Below, piece after piece: positions 1 through 11,640 of a DNA stretch of 64,000 nucleotides (within the stretch, counting starts at the first letter, position 1; each line of letters opens with the position of its first letter). Source of the stretch: Heterohyrax brucei (Eukaryota > Chordata > Mammalia > Hyracoidea > Procaviidae); contig CM053140.1 in assembly GCA_028571685.1 (NCBI GenBank), forward strand, positions 25,277,501-25,341,500. Reading direction: 5' to 3'. The position numbers and the translations under genes are program-made. The notes under the pieces are model-generated. The model was not told the origin of the DNA, did not search any database, and saw nothing but the letters and a program-made list of their open reading frames with translations.

Positions 1-60
1 GTGGGTGTGCAGAATTGACAGGGATTGTATACTTAATAATAATAAAAAAATCTAAAAAAA

Positions 61-121
61 ATTCTTTTTAAAGCCATCTGCTTGTGGTATTTTCATTAAA
101 GCAGCACTAGATAACTAAAAC
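61..121 (+). mobile_element. 3' end of a MaLR-like LTR
   Basis: The words 'aaagccatc', 'tgtggtatt', 'agcagc' and 'taactaaaaca' match the last 60 bases of the complete LTRs at 51050-51104 and 52476-52531. Upstream, 1-60 is the A-rich tail of a retroposon inserted into the LTR. The same nesting is seen at 60347-61307. Confidence 0.6.
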
Positions 122-1664
122 AGAGGCTGCAACTCTATGCTTTGAAACTGAGGCAGCCCTGCCTGTTTCCCATGTTCCTTCCATCATGTCTGCTGATGTT
201 TGGAATGCTCCAAGCATGGCCCTGTGCTTTTCTTGAAAGTCAAGGGTTGTAACTCCTTTGACCAGTTCCCTGTCTATGGAACTCAAAGAGGCAGACAGTG
301 TTGTTGCTGTTTGTTCCCTCTCTGTCCTCTTCTGCCTTAGCTGATGGATTTTCTGTTTTAGTAGTTGGTTAGAATCATCAATCACTGGCTTAATCTCTTT
401 TACAAAAGATTGTGCAGCCATATGCTTGGTGAAAATTCTAGAATACATGTCCTTTGTGTATAGCAGAAGTTTCAATGTCTAATTTTTGTTTTAATTTTAC
501 ACAGTTCATTTTTAAGTCCATTTCTTCCTTCTCACTTTTTCACTCTACGTGGCAGGGAGATCCCACGCTGCACCTTTAAGATCTTCCTGAGAAATCTGAT
601 TATGGGAAATCTAATTATGAGAATGCGTCACTTAAAATTCTGCCTTCCACCAAACATTTGAAGGTAATTCAGAAGAGTACTTTGTATGTGAAAAGCATCT
701 CTTTTCTTCCAGTGACCAACCCTGAGTTTGTCATTTTCTTTTAAAGCCTCATCAGAAGCACATTTAACATGCATCTTTCTAGCAACGTTCTCTTGCTGGC
801 ATCCTGTGTGTTCTCTACAACTGAGAGAGAATTGATGTATGGCCACCCTCACTTCCTTTGGAGCCTCCTCAGCTTTGTCTTTGACAATCTAGACTTGCTG
901 TTAGGCAAACACAAAGTCTCCCAGGCTCTAAGCATTACCAAATTCTAAAACCACTTCCACATTTTAGGTGTTTTGGGAGCAGCATCCCACTTAGTCTCTC
1001 TGTGGCTTTACCGCACCCTAAGAACATCTTGAGATTGGATCCAGAAAATGTCTTGTGGAGTATTAGCTGATTGTTCTTCCTCTAAATAATATCTGCAGTC
1101 CAACTGGGATCTTGGGAGGAAGAGAGGCTCTTTCCTCCTTAAAGTACCTATCTCTGAAGGAAACGGATACCTGGTAAAATGCAGGTAGAAGAAGTGTTCG
1201 GGTGAGATCCAGAGGCCCATGTCATGAGGCACAGTGCACTTTTTAAGACCTTTCATTGAGGTGAAGGTTTTCTTTGCCTTTCACCCTTTGCACTAGGTAT
1301 TTCCTCTGACTGAAGAAAACATTATAACCTTAGGCATCTGCTGGTCTCACTTCAGATGTCACCTTCTCTGATGGTGCCCCTCCTGCCCGTTGAGGTAGAC
1401 CTTCATAATGTCAACACAAAGCAGTTGGACTGCATGTTCCCTTTAAAAGCTCTATATCCTATGTGACAGGCTTGCAAGAACCAAGCTGTCAAGTTCTGCG
1501 TTGTGATGATGGCAACATGCACACCCTTTCTGACTCAGAAGAACAAGTGGAGTTAAAGTGCTTGGTAGCCACGTAGGGCAAGTGTCTACCTTCTTGCGCT
1601 GTTCAGAAACAGAACCTGTGTGCCTTCAGTGAAAACTTCATTTGGATAGTACTGCTGAAGAGTG

Positions 1665-1842
1665 TAAACCCAAAAACCCTGAACTCATTACCATGGAGTC
1701 GATTCTGCCTTATAGTGATCCTATAGAACAGAGTAGAACTGCTGCATAGAGTTTCCAAGGAGCACCTGGTGGGTTTGACCTGCCAACCTTTAGGTTAGTT
1801 GATGTAGCAGTGAACCACTTCGCCACCAGGGTTTCCCAAGAG
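1665..1842 (-). mobile_element. Afrotherian tRNA-derived SINE (AfroSINE-like)
   Basis: This is the antisense of the SINE: 'ccatggagtcgattctg' through 'gagcacctggtgggtttg' to 'cgccaccagggtttcc'. A paralogous SINE lies at 63060-63225 in the right block copy, so the insertion predates the block duplication. Confidence 0.8.
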
Positions 1843-2085
1843 TACATACAACAGGTGATAATCTGCGTGTGTCTTCAACGATCAGTGTCACAGTCCAGAA
1901 GGAACAAGAAAATAATACATAGAGAGTCTGCCCATAGGTTTACTGTCTGACATGGAAGACAGTTCTAAATAAATAATGAAAAATCAGGGACATCTAATAG
2001 CTTTACTAAAAGGACCCATCCAGACAGTCAGGATAGATTGCAAATTATTTAAGGAAAGATTCAAAAAATTATTTAGATTTGGCTC

Positions 2086-2420
2086 CTGCCGGGAGCCAGC
2101 CCAAAAACTTTTTCGGGGCCCCACGGAGGGAGGGGAACGGTGTCAGTGGAGAAAGTATTGAGAGAGACAGGAACGAGTTTTTGGAGAATGGTCTGTCTTC
2201 CTTTATTTTTTATAATCAAGGTGACGTGATTTTCACCCTGTCCCCCGACCACACAAGCTATTGGCTAACTTGAGGTGACGTGATAAAATGGATGTTAGTG
2301 GTTTAGAAAATGACTGTGAGGCGGAATTCAGATTTCTCTTGTCTCATCCATCTTGGCCAAGTTCTGACACCAACTGTCTCTCCCGAGGCTCTACTTCCTC
2401 TACTGGTTTCAGTAATTCAT
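2086..2420 (-). mobile_element. LTR-like fragment, class uncertain
   Basis: Paralogy with the right-hand block stops at 2085, where 'tgccgggagccagccc' begins. Read on the minus strand, the segment has a CCAAT-like box, a TATA-like/AATAAA run near 2200-2215, a C-rich stretch and a terminal GGCTCCCGGCA. That order is expected for the U3-R-U5 of an LTR. The far boundary is not clear and I see no internal retroviral gene. Confidence 0.4.
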
Positions 2421-5190
2421 TGCATCCTGCGTAGAACGTAGGTGCTGATAATTTCCAGAGGCACCCTACTCCACCAGCAAGGTTTCTTCCTCTCTGGGCC
2501 AGAAAGTCCGCAACGGTCTCCTAGTGTTGTTTCTCTGCCAAAATTTCCTGATCTTTCTGTCTCCTGTTTCCAGGGGATCCTTAGTGCTGAGATCCCAGGT
2601 CCTGAGGATGATTCTCTGCCCCTGGCTGTTCTTGCGTATTGCTGGTAAGATCTTCTCTCTGCTTTGGAATTGACTCTGTCTCTCTCTTTTTAAATCTCTT
2701 ATTGTCCTGTAAGTAAAAGTATACAATCCAAATCAATTTGCCTTGTAAAACCCCAAACACACATTACTGGGCAACCCTAACCGTTCTCGCCCCCACCAGC
2801 CTGTGACAGCACACTCTTTCTTTCCACCCTGTTTCCCATATCCATTCAACCAACTGCTGTCCCCATCTGCTCTCTCCTCTCACCTATGGAGAGGAACTGC
2901 TAAGCCAGCCTTGTGTGTATGTTTAAGCCAAGAAGCATCCTCTGAGCCAGCATCACTGTGTGTTTTACAGTACAGTCTTTGTCTGAAGAGTTGTCTTTGG
3001 TCCTCTGGCTCTGGGCTAACAGAGAGTGTGGGAGCCATATCTTTAGGGGACCCTCTATCTGATAGATGATCAAATGTAGACTTTTTGATAGCATGTGGTC
3101 TTTTAGTAGTGTTCTTGTTTCCACACTCATCTTCCTCCTGCTACATCAGGGACTTTACCTTGTGTTCCCTGTCAGGGCAGCCACTAGTGGTAGCCGGGCA
3201 CCATCCAGTTCTCCTCTCTCATGCTGTTGAAGTCTCTGGAACACGTGGCCCGTTCTGTATGCTGGGTTTGTGTTTTCGTCTTGTCTTTGATGGCTTGCCT
3301 TTGGCTTGATGTCCTTTGTTCACCGCTGCTCCAGGTGGATTGGGACCAGTTGATGCCACTTAGATGGGCACTTAGTAGTTTTTAAGAGGCCAGATGCCAG
3401 TCACCAAAGTGGTGTGCAGAACATTTTCTCAAAACAGCCTAATTGTGCTAATTAGCCTAGATATACCCAGAAACTGTGGTCCCCAGGCAGCTGTCCCTGC
3501 TACTCTGTCCTTCAAAACATTGGGTTTCTTTTTGAAAACCTTTTAGGTTTTGGTATTATCCAGTTGTGCTAACCTCACTTCCACTGTGTCCTGTCATTCC
3601 CTTTACATAACCAAATTCCTGTCTGCTGTCTAATCTATGAATACCCCTTTCCTTCCCTCCCCACGCTTGTAACCATCAAAGATTATTATCTTCTGTGCTT
3701 ACACCTTTTCTGAAGCCCTTATAGTAGTAATCTCATACAGTATCTGTCCTTTTTCATCAGACTGCTTTCAGTCCACATAATGTCTTCCAGATGGTAGCAT
3801 GTTATATTTCCTGTAATGGTTGTGCTATAAGAATTTCTCCTAGTGCAGAGATGATAGAGCAGGTGGTCCCCTACTGAAAACAGAAATCAGAGACAGAGAA
3901 GGATAAAGTGTATAAGACAGTTGACGTCTACTCTAGAAATACATCAAGCCACTAACTCTGTTTAGCTTGCTCTGGCATCCTAACTTCGGTACATGGTCCG
4001 TGCCCTCTCTTGGCCAGCTTCCTCCAGAAACCGCACACCCAAAGATGACCCTTGTTCCTTAACTGTTGACATCGACAACATCCAGTAGCGGTGGGCTGAA
4101 ACCATGAACCAGGTACTGACAACAAGGCAGAGAATTCACAGCTTTTTTGGCTGTGACATTATATGCTCCCCCTAACACCACCTGGAATTGTAGTGAGTCA
4201 CACAAACTTACATTTATTGGGAGACAGGACACCCAGGGGGCGGAGAGAAGCTGAAAAAAGAAACCGGTCACCATCCAACACATTCTGACCATGGTGACCC
4301 TGTGTGTGCCAGAGACACCTGTGCTCCCTAGGGTTTTCAGTGCCTGATTCACAGGTAGATTCTTAGATACGCCAAGAAATGAGCAACACAGAAAACATAG
4401 GTCTAAGGGGGACTTCAACAAAATGATTATGTCTGGGCGTCAGAGAACACTATCAAAACCTGCTGAATGGGAGAAGATGTTTGGAAACTGTCTGGGGGAT
4501 AAGGGTTCAGTATCGAAAGTGAATAGCGAGAGAGCTCCTGAAAGTCACCAACAAAAAGGACAAAACAACCTAGTTCAGAAATGGGCGGAGAGCTCTGGTT
4601 CCTCTGACCTGAAATCCCTCCCCCTAACACCTGCCAACCTGAGCCCCTGGTCCTGGGAGTAAGTGTTCCACTTCCAGCCCTCCTGCAGGTCCTGCCCACC
4701 AACCAGGCCCCATGGGGACTCCTCAGGGAAGCCACTGAGGGTGTTGAGCCCCTGCTTGGTACCTAGTTACTTTGGCTGTGGCCTCCGTGATTGCTGAAGA
4801 CCCTGACCCTGTAAGAGCTGCTGGCATATAGTGGGCAGGTGCCACCTGGAATCTCCTCCCTACCTTGTCCCAGCCTCCCCAGGCCCTGCACCTGACCTTG
4901 GAGGTTATAGCCACCCCACCTTTAGTTTACTGGAGATGGAAGCCTACTGCAGGGTGGGGGAAGGGGGCTCCTCACATCCCCTGACCTCAGGCTTTGCCCA
5001 GGAATCAACGGGAATCCCTTAGGCTTGGGAAAGGAGTGACTACAGATACTCTGCACCCCTTTCTCTTCCCTCAACTTTTAGCCTGAAAGGCAAGTGAGAA
5101 CCTGAAAGCTGGGCTGGGTAGGGTGCTGCTGGGAGAAGTGACGGCAGCTTGGAAGCTAATATGGTGATAATGATCTGGTGGACCCAGAAC
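2421..5190. other. No gene recognised; decayed repeats
   Basis: Open frames here are short and do not look like proteins. The part from about 3440 to 3840 resembles old L1 3' sequence in antisense (text about 'cataatgtcttccagatggtagcatg'). The part from 3850 to 5190 is moderately GC-rich and unclassified. Confidence 0.4.
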
Positions 5191-5194
5191 ATAA

Positions 5195-5365
5195 TAGCAA
5201 GAGGGGCCAGTCCCTAGAGAAGGACATCGTGGGTACTGTGGTTAGGTAGAGAGTGAAAAAGAGAAAGACCCTCCAAGAGATGGGTTGACACAGGGGCTGC
5301 CCCAGTGGCCACAAGCGTGGTAAAGATCATGAGGTCAGTACAGGCCTTGGCAGTGCTTCATTCTC
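5195..5365 (+). mobile_element. RTE LINE 3' end, sense
   Basis: Contains 'ccctagagaaggacatc', 'gaaagaccctccaagagatgg' and 'ttgacacaggggctgc', the conserved 3' part of the RTE family seen at 17590-17700. Confidence 0.7.
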
Positions 5366-5544
5366 TAGAATACGGAGGGTTGTCATTTAAGGAAACTGCA
5401 GCTAAGGTACCTTACAACAAAGTTAATCTGGGCCTGTTTTGGGACTCTGTTTCATTCTTCATGGAAAGAAAGGGTCCTCTAATAAGGGTGTTCTATCTTT
5501 GAACTTGAAGAGAACAAGTTGTATAAATATTACAGTTTGTTTTA

Positions 5545-6300
5545 ATATTTTGAAGTAGGTTTGGTGGCATTATGTGTGGGAAAGAACTCTGGGTGAATGA
5601 CCACTGTAGCACCTACCAAATGGGGCCAGAAAGAATCAGCAACAGCCCCATACCTTTCACTGTTGACAGTCACAGCCTCTCGGTTCATATTGGAAACAGT
5701 AAGGGCCAGTAATTCCATGGGACCTAAATGTACACTACATGGTGCCTTTGGGGGATGCAGTGGATGTTTTTGAGTCTCCGTTGGATTCTCATGACTCCAG
5801 ATGTGCCAGGGTTGTTTGTTACGAAAACCATTCATCCTGAAATGGGCCTCGTTGCTGAAGATGATTTTTTAGCCCAAAACAGGGTCAACTTCCTATTGCT
5901 ACGGGGCCCAGTCAGCAAATATACAGAGCAGTCTGTGGTCATTGGACTTCAGTTCTCGTGTTAAAACAATTCTGTAAGGTTGAAGGTTCAAGTCCAGATG
6001 CAAAATCGTCTCAACTGTGGCTGATGAAGTGCCCAGTTCTTGTGCTCAGTGAGTAATTGACTGGGATGGATTCCTGCATGTGCTCTGACGGACGGTGGTG
6101 ACGTCTTTGTTAGAATGTGTGTTTGCTTGATGCAGAGGCATTGTCTGATTGGCAACAGACCGGATTGTCTCAATTTTTTGATTAAACATCAAATTATTCT
6201 CAGTGGGGAAAATTCTGTATATCATAAATTTCACTTAAGACATGGGATGTATTGGAAACTGAATACCCATTCTGATAATAGTCTTTTAATTTGTACATGT
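5545..6300 (-). pseudogene. Tc1/mariner-superfamily transposase relic (lineage 1)
   Basis: The minus strand at 5542-5835 reads through recognisable transposase words: NGFRNKQPWHIWS, ENP, PLHPPKAP and EAVTVNSERYGAV. These match the central catalytic region of an IS630/Tc1/mariner-type transposase, where the usual wording is N-x-VNKQN-x-RIW, PLHP-x-KVTVWC and VTVNGERY. Further upstream on the same strand (6046-6234) a shifted frame gives segments resembling the N-terminal helix-turn-helix part. Several frameshifts and stops make it inactive. Its wording differs from the mariner at 37.5-38.6 kb, so it is a separate lineage. No terminal inverted repeats were identified. Confidence 0.75.
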
Positions 6301-6514
6301 TTTGGAGTTGTGTAGCGTTTCACAGCTATTTGTCAAGACTAATCAAAAAACGTAAGTATGGGTGTTGTAGCTTCACAAATACAGCCTCTGTGAGGTGTCC
6401 AAATAGGACCTCGTTATTGAAAAATCCTTGTTTAACTTTATCAGTGCAGCATTTTCTTCATTACCACAGAATTATAGCAAATTTTCAAATAGTTTGAGTC
6501 TTAAAAATTAGTAT

Positions 6515-6690
6515 GGGTATGGGGCCTTGATGCTGAAGTGGTTAAGAGCATGACTGCTCACCACAAGGTCAGCAGTTTGAATCCACCAGCTAACTCCTGG
6601 AAACCCTATGGGACAGCTCTACTCTGTCTGTAGAGTCCCTGTGAGTGGGAATCAACTTGATAGCAACAGTTTTGATTGGGTTTGGATTTG
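6515..6690 (+). mobile_element. AfroSINE-like SINE, sense
   Basis: Shows the tRNA-like head ('gaagtggttaagagc', 'aggtcagcagtttgaatcc') and the tail 'ctactctgtctgtagagtc...gaatcaacttgatagcaac'. Confidence 0.8.
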
Positions 6691-6954
6691 CAGGTCTATA
6701 GAGCCTACACCTGCCTTTGTAGTTACTGGTGTGAGATTGAATACTTTCCCCGGTGTCCACATGGGGGAAATAAAACCCTGCAATTTTGTAAGCCCAGTGC
6801 ACTGTGGGAATATGTGACCAGTGTGCGTGGACACTGCTGAGTCATCTTTTGGAACAGGAAAGAGCAGTGCAGTGGAAGGTATTCTAGAAGTCAGAGTTCA
6901 GTCTTCTACATGCACAGCCAGATAACAAGGTCTTCCTTAAAAGTCTTTTCCAGG

Positions 6955-8130
6955 TTTTGTTGTTGTTGTTAGGTGCCATCAAATCCATTCTGGCTCCTAG
7001 CAAGCCTTTGCACAACAGCATGGTACTTCTCCCCATCCTATTTTAGCAGCCACCGTGTCCCTCTTGCCAAAGGCCTTCCTCTTTTTCGCGGACCCTCTGA
7101 CAAAAGCATAGTGTCCTACTTCAGGGACTGGTCTGTTCTCATTACATGTCCAAAGTGTGTGAGATTTCTAATGAGCAGTTTGGCTGTTTTCTTTCCAAGA
7201 GAGATTTGTTTGTTACTCTGGCAGTCCATGCTGCATGCAGTATACTCGGGCCACACCAGAATTCAAACCAAAAGCCAAGTGCCGACCAAAATTCAAAGGC
7301 ATCAGTTATTCTTGGGTCTTCCTTATTCGTTGTCCAGCTTTCCCATGAATATCAGGTGACTGTAAACACTGTGACTTGAGTCAGACATGCTTTAATGCCT
7401 AATGACATCTTTCCTTTTCACACTTGACAGAAATCTTTTGCAGCAGGTGTGATCAATGCGGTACATCTTGTGATTTCTTGAGTGATGCTTCCTTGGACAT
7501 TGTTTGTGGATGCAAGCAGATTCTCAACAACTTGAGTAGTTTGTCCATTCATCGTAAGTGTTGCTTATTGGTCCACTTGTGAGGACTTCTGTTTTCTGGT
7601 TGTCATCTTTCATCTTCATCAGTATGCGCTCCAAGTCCACTTCTCTTTGCCCCAGATCGGCTGTGTCATTGGTGCATCACGGATTGTTAATGAGCCTTCC
7701 TTCAAACCTGGTGCTGTGTTCTTCTTCAGATAGCTCAGCTTCTTGTATTATTTCCTCAGTGTACAGATCAGATTAGTGAAAGGGTACAAGTCTGAGACAC
7801 GTAGCTTTCCGGGCCTGATACCGCGTGGTATCCCATTGTTCTGTTTGAATGACTGCCTCTAGGTCTTTTTAACGTTCCTTATGAACACAGTTAAGTCTTC
7901 TGGAATTCCCATTCTTGGCAGTGTTAGGCATAATTTGTTACCATTCACATAGCTAAATGTCTTTGCATGGTTGGTAAAACACAGGTAAACATCTTCCTGG
8001 TCTTCTCTGGTTTCAGCCAGGATTCTGTAACATCAGCAGTGGTATCGTTTATTCTACATCCTGTTCTGAATGAATTTTTCTAGCCATTCCCTGTCGATAT
8101 GCTGGTGCAGCCAGTTTTAAATGATTGGGA
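6955..8130 (-). mobile_element. RTE LINE, 3' half, antisense
   Basis: Begins with the inverted 3' tail 'gttgttgttgttaggtgcc' and continues through 'tgtccaaagtgtgtgag', 'gtccatgctgcatgcagtat' and 'gtttgtccattcatcg' to the reverse-transcriptase-coding part ('cattccctgtcgatatgctg'). Stops and indels are frequent. This is a dead copy. Confidence 0.8.
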
Positions 8131-9340
8131 AATGACGTGGGAGCAGTGTCTGACCTCCACCAACTTCATGAGGGTAAGGAGGATCGAGATCAACATCCCA
8201 AGGCTGGTTCAGTCTTATGAGGCAGGGTCAGATATGACCCTTCTCTCTGCCATCCTTCTGACAACAGTCATCCCTCCTGCAGCCTCAACAGCTAGGTTCA
8301 GTCATTCATTGCAGTCACCAGAAAGAACTCACAGACCATATTCACAGTGATCAGGTGTTTTAGTAACATAACAGTTATTATTCAGGCTAAAGAACAGTCA
8401 GGATTCACCTCTTCCATCAGGAGAGTCTCTCTGAAGCTATGCTGACTGGCACGCTTCTTTTTGGCCCTCAGTCTCTGCCCACGGCCACTCAGCCTGATTT
8501 TTGTGGGCTGGGAAGGCCACTGTGCTGTCTCCTGCTACTGGGTTTTTTATGCCACTGCTTCTTACAGTTTTCAGAGTTACAGACTGTTCTGTCTTTCTCT
8601 CTGTGTCCTGCTTCCAGGAGCCTCTCAGCAGAGGGATCCTGTGCCCACGGGATGCTCTTTCTGATCCTGTTTGTTCTTTTTTGATGGTAGTACCACCCTC
8701 TTCCTGGGCTCTGCAGTTGTCACACTTTTAAGGCAAAACTGACTCGTCACACAGTCCTGGTAGACCACAATTACACCCCAGTTCACAGTCCTGCCAAGTC
8801 AACTGTGGGGGAGATACAAGGCCATGATTAGAAAGGCCCCACCCATAAGTAATCAGTGACAGCAGAATCTACCCCTTGACTTTTGTAGCCATGGTTCTTC
8901 CATATTTCGAGGATAATTTTCCCCTCCCACAGGCCTTCAATAGGACAAAGAGTGCAAAGCATGGGTTTAGTCAGGTACCAGCCTTTTAGGTGGCTTGCGA
9001 TTTCCGTATAATCTTGTCAGATTCTCCAAAAGTCATCTCATCTTTATCCTTTCTGAACTCTGGTGTATGTCACCTGGGAGAAGTTGATTCTCTTGCTCTA
9101 AGCCTCACGGGTGTCAGCATAGGAAACCCTGGAAGGAATTTTAGAATCAGGGACTCGACTAATCAAGGAGCATCTCCCCCCGTCATCTGCCCTCTTATAC
9201 TGACAGCTTCCACAATTACAGTTTTGACAATCCCAATTAACCCTTTTAACAATTAATACTCTTGGGGATGAGAAGGGCCAGCGTAACCACACCTTGGAGC
9301 ATTCCAGAGTGATCATCAACTTAATTTTGCCACCCACACC
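8131..9340. repeat. Interspersed repeat, LTR-like, unclassified
   Basis: Parts recur elsewhere in the window. The stretch 8440-8880 aligns with about 15040-15430 and 26690-27080 ('ctgtgtcctgcttccaggagcc', 'acaaggccatgattagaaag'). The stretch 8130-8300 aligns with about 37310-37480 ('cagtgtctgacctc', 'acaactgtccctcccacagcc'). The length and dispersed copies suggest an LTR family, but no TG/CA ends were fixed. No protein is recognisable. Confidence 0.4.
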
Positions 9341-9870
9341 TGGGGATGAGTTGCTTCAATTGTCTGTTGTTTTTCAGAGACATCTGTGTAGACCCAACTC
9401 AGAGGCATGCCCAGATGCGACAGAGGTGGCTGCTGTATGCCCTTCCAATGCAAGCACCAGGGAGCCCCCATCAGGACCAGGGCATCGTACCAAGGGAGCA
9501 GGAAGCTGCCCAAGTATGGCACCACATAGTAAGTCCTGCTGCCAATTCCAGAAGCCCTGTGGGAAGAACCCTTTTGAAATCTGCATGTGGGCACAGTGAG
9601 CGAATAAGCACCTGCTTGCCAAAACAGGAAATATTTCAGACCCCCATCGCTGATTGGTTGTCCCCAGCTATACCCTGGGCATATATGGCCTATAAGAACT
9701 AAAGCCCAAACTCACTTAGTGGCAGAGCCTAGAGGACTGCTATCCAGGCTGTTGCTACCCGACTTTGAAGTGCTTTCATTTTCCAGTAAAGATTTCTGTC
9801 GTGGCTCAGACAAGTCTCCTCAAAGAATTCTTTTTCACAATCTCATGAGGACAAATTGATGACCATGAAG
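9341..9870 (+). repeat. Interspersed repeat, LTR-like 3' part
   Basis: Contains a TATA-like 'catatatggcctataagaac' and a downstream 'cagtaaagatttctg', the layout of an LTR promoter and polyadenylation end. The part 9390-9560 aligns in reverse orientation with 14640-14760, 20340-20530 and 26250-26440, which lie in the kinase-array flanks ('caggaccagggca...'). Open frames through it are short. Confidence 0.45.
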
Positions 9871-9910
9871 GGAACCCCAGATATCAGCTAGGACCCCCAG
9901 CTGTACTTTC

Positions 9911-10025
9911 GAGGTGACCATAGTGACATTCAGCAGTGAGATTTGTAGCACTTTTTGTTGGATGACCCCATGGACTCAGTTGTTGGTCCTTGTAACCCAT
10001 TGCTGAATGTCACTGTGGTCACCTT
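9911..10025. repeat. Inverted repeat, 28-base arms
   Basis: Arm 1 is 9911-9938 and arm 2 is 9998-10025; 25 of 28 positions pair, with a 59-base spacer. Arm 1 looks like the end of a second mariner copy butted against the end of the element at 9985-10466. Confidence 0.75.
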
Positions 10026-10466
10026 CAGAGTACTCCCTTGGGAAACTATGCGCCAATACCAGAGCCTAGTCCACCCTTCAAAGCAGTTTTAGAACTCTTT
10101 TCCTGGAAAGGCCATCAGAGCTGTCATTGTGTTACTCTTGATGCCCTGATTGTCATCAAACTGTCTTTCTTTCGGTATTTCCTTTGTCTTTGGGTAACTA
10201 AAAAAGTTATGGGGGCCATATCAGGTGAGTAGGGAGGGTGTTCTGATACAATTGTCTGTTTGCTGGCTAAAAACCCCTCAGACAATTACATATTTAGGTT
10301 CATGAACTTGCCACCATGCCACAGTGTGTGACGGCCGTTCCAATAAGAGTTCCAAAGTTACTTTCAAGGGGGTGGACTAGGCACTGGTGTTAGTTCATAG
10401 CTTCCCAAGGGGAGTATTTTTAATGCAACCATAGTGATAATTCAGCAGTGAGGTATGTAGCACTTA
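9985..10466 (-). mobile_element. Internally deleted mariner with terminal inverted repeats
   Basis: Left end near 9991-10025 ('cattgctgaatgtcactgtggtcacc') and right end 10427-10466 ('accatagtgataattcagcagtg') are inverted copies of each other. Between them, 10030-10335 on the minus strand matches the C-terminal transposase part of the larger mariner at 37.5 kb ('gggaaactatgcgccaatacc' versus 'gggaaactgtgcaccaatgcc'). Most of the transposase is missing. The element is non-autonomous and old. Confidence 0.6.
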
Positions 10467-10549
10467 GAACAATTAAGTTTGCAGATTTGCTTGTCAGATA
10501 GCACATGTAGCAGTTTTTATATGATGAGTTGGTGAACTTAATTGTCAGA

Positions 10550-10605
10550 CTTTGTGTGTCTGTGTGTGTGTGCGCACGTGTGTATGTGTACACATACATA
10601 TGTGT
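10550..10605. repeat. TG/CA microsatellite
   Basis: An interrupted (TG)n run with 'gcgcacg' and 'tacacatacatatg' interruptions. Confidence 0.85.
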
Positions 10606-10609
10606 CTTA

Positions 10610-11640
10610 ATGAGTAAGTTCATCTTTGCTATTTAAAGGGCTACACTGTAAAATTTATTGAAAAATGTTTGTTTGATAGTCAGAAGTTTGCTTTGTCTGA
10701 CAAAAGCTGAAAAGTTTAATTTGTGTGGTTTTTAAGAGCTTTAATAGTAGATAAAATATAAAATGAAGAATTGTGTTTTTGTTACTAAAATAGCAAAATT
10801 TTCTCTGATTTCTGGAGAAAGGTTTAATTTATTCTTTATGTAATCTCCCTTAAAGACAAACATTTGCCCTCTTATTAGAATAACACTTCTGAGTCAAATA
10901 CCCAGCTGCAGGAATTGCAAAAATAGAAGAGAAAGTTAAGATTTTTCACTTTAGGATCTTTAGTAAAATAACTTTTGTATTGTTTCTTGATAGCCTATAG
11001 TATACTCCTGACACATCAGAAACTTCTTGGGAAATCCTGAGTGTCTTTTTATAAAGGAAAAGTGCTGAAGGGCTTTCCTTAAGAAATCATGTGGAACAGG
11101 GAAATAGCAAGAGCAGGGCCTGGTTCTCGTTGGGTTACAATTGTATGGTAGTAATTTCCCCTTCTGTTTTGCCTAACATTATCTAACAAATGCATAATAC
11201 TCTGTCATAATTTTATTATTAAATGTTAGTTCCTAACCTGACTAGAATTTGTTTTTTAACTCAGCCTCATCACACCAGGTGTTCTAACTGGAAATTCGGA
11301 TTATTTACCAATGAGTTGATGTTTGTGCTATTTAGGTATTTAGAGACTTGACAGTCTTGGTGTATAAATGATCGTGGTGTATCCTGGCTGTGTGGTATTT
11401 GCCTCAGGATTATTGTGTATGCTAGCTGAAGTTGTTTAAAAATATGGTTAATGGTTATATTTAGAAATATTATTGTATAAAGTTTTTTTGACAGATTTTA
11501 TTTGGCGTTTGCATTTTCCTTGAAATGAACTTGTATCAGGTCTTTTCACTCTGTGGAGTATTTATTTTCATAAATTAATCATGAGCATATTATGTTTTGT
11601 CATCTACAGATAAGGTTTCACTTTGCTGATTTTGTGAAAA
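10610..11640 (+). repeat. 1-kb duplicated segment, copy 1
   Basis: Aligns over about 1 kb with 33965-34925 in the same orientation, with many substitutions and small indels. Landmarks are 'gtaagttcatctttgctatttaaaggg', 'caaaattttctctgattt', 'gagtcaaatacccagctgcag' and 'gtcatctacagataaggttt' (each compared with its counterpart). It is AT-rich, without a long open frame, and matches no repeat I can name. It could be an old repeat or a separately duplicated locus. Confidence 0.65.

Larger units (their letters stand above)
1..2085. repeat. Left copy of a direct paralogous block
   Basis: This stretch matches about 61190-63505 in the same orientation. Matching landmarks include the LTR end at 61-121, 'ctttgaaactgaggcagc' near 140, 'cttccaccaaacatttgaa' near 645, and 'catctaatagcttta' near 1990. 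It runs off the window edge, so its left limit is unknown. On the minus strand 107-475 is open for 122 codons and reads as a Lys/Gln-rich helical protein. The matching piece at 61282-61494 encodes similar words (FQEK, GAFQTSAD, ASVSK). I do not recognise a family: it could be a decayed pseudogene or internal sequence of an LTR element. The right copy has gained an RTE tail near 62.8 kb. Confidence 0.8.

Noticed and set aside
6973..7359. 128-codon plus-strand frame
   Set aside because: Falls entirely in antisense RTE 3' non-coding sequence.
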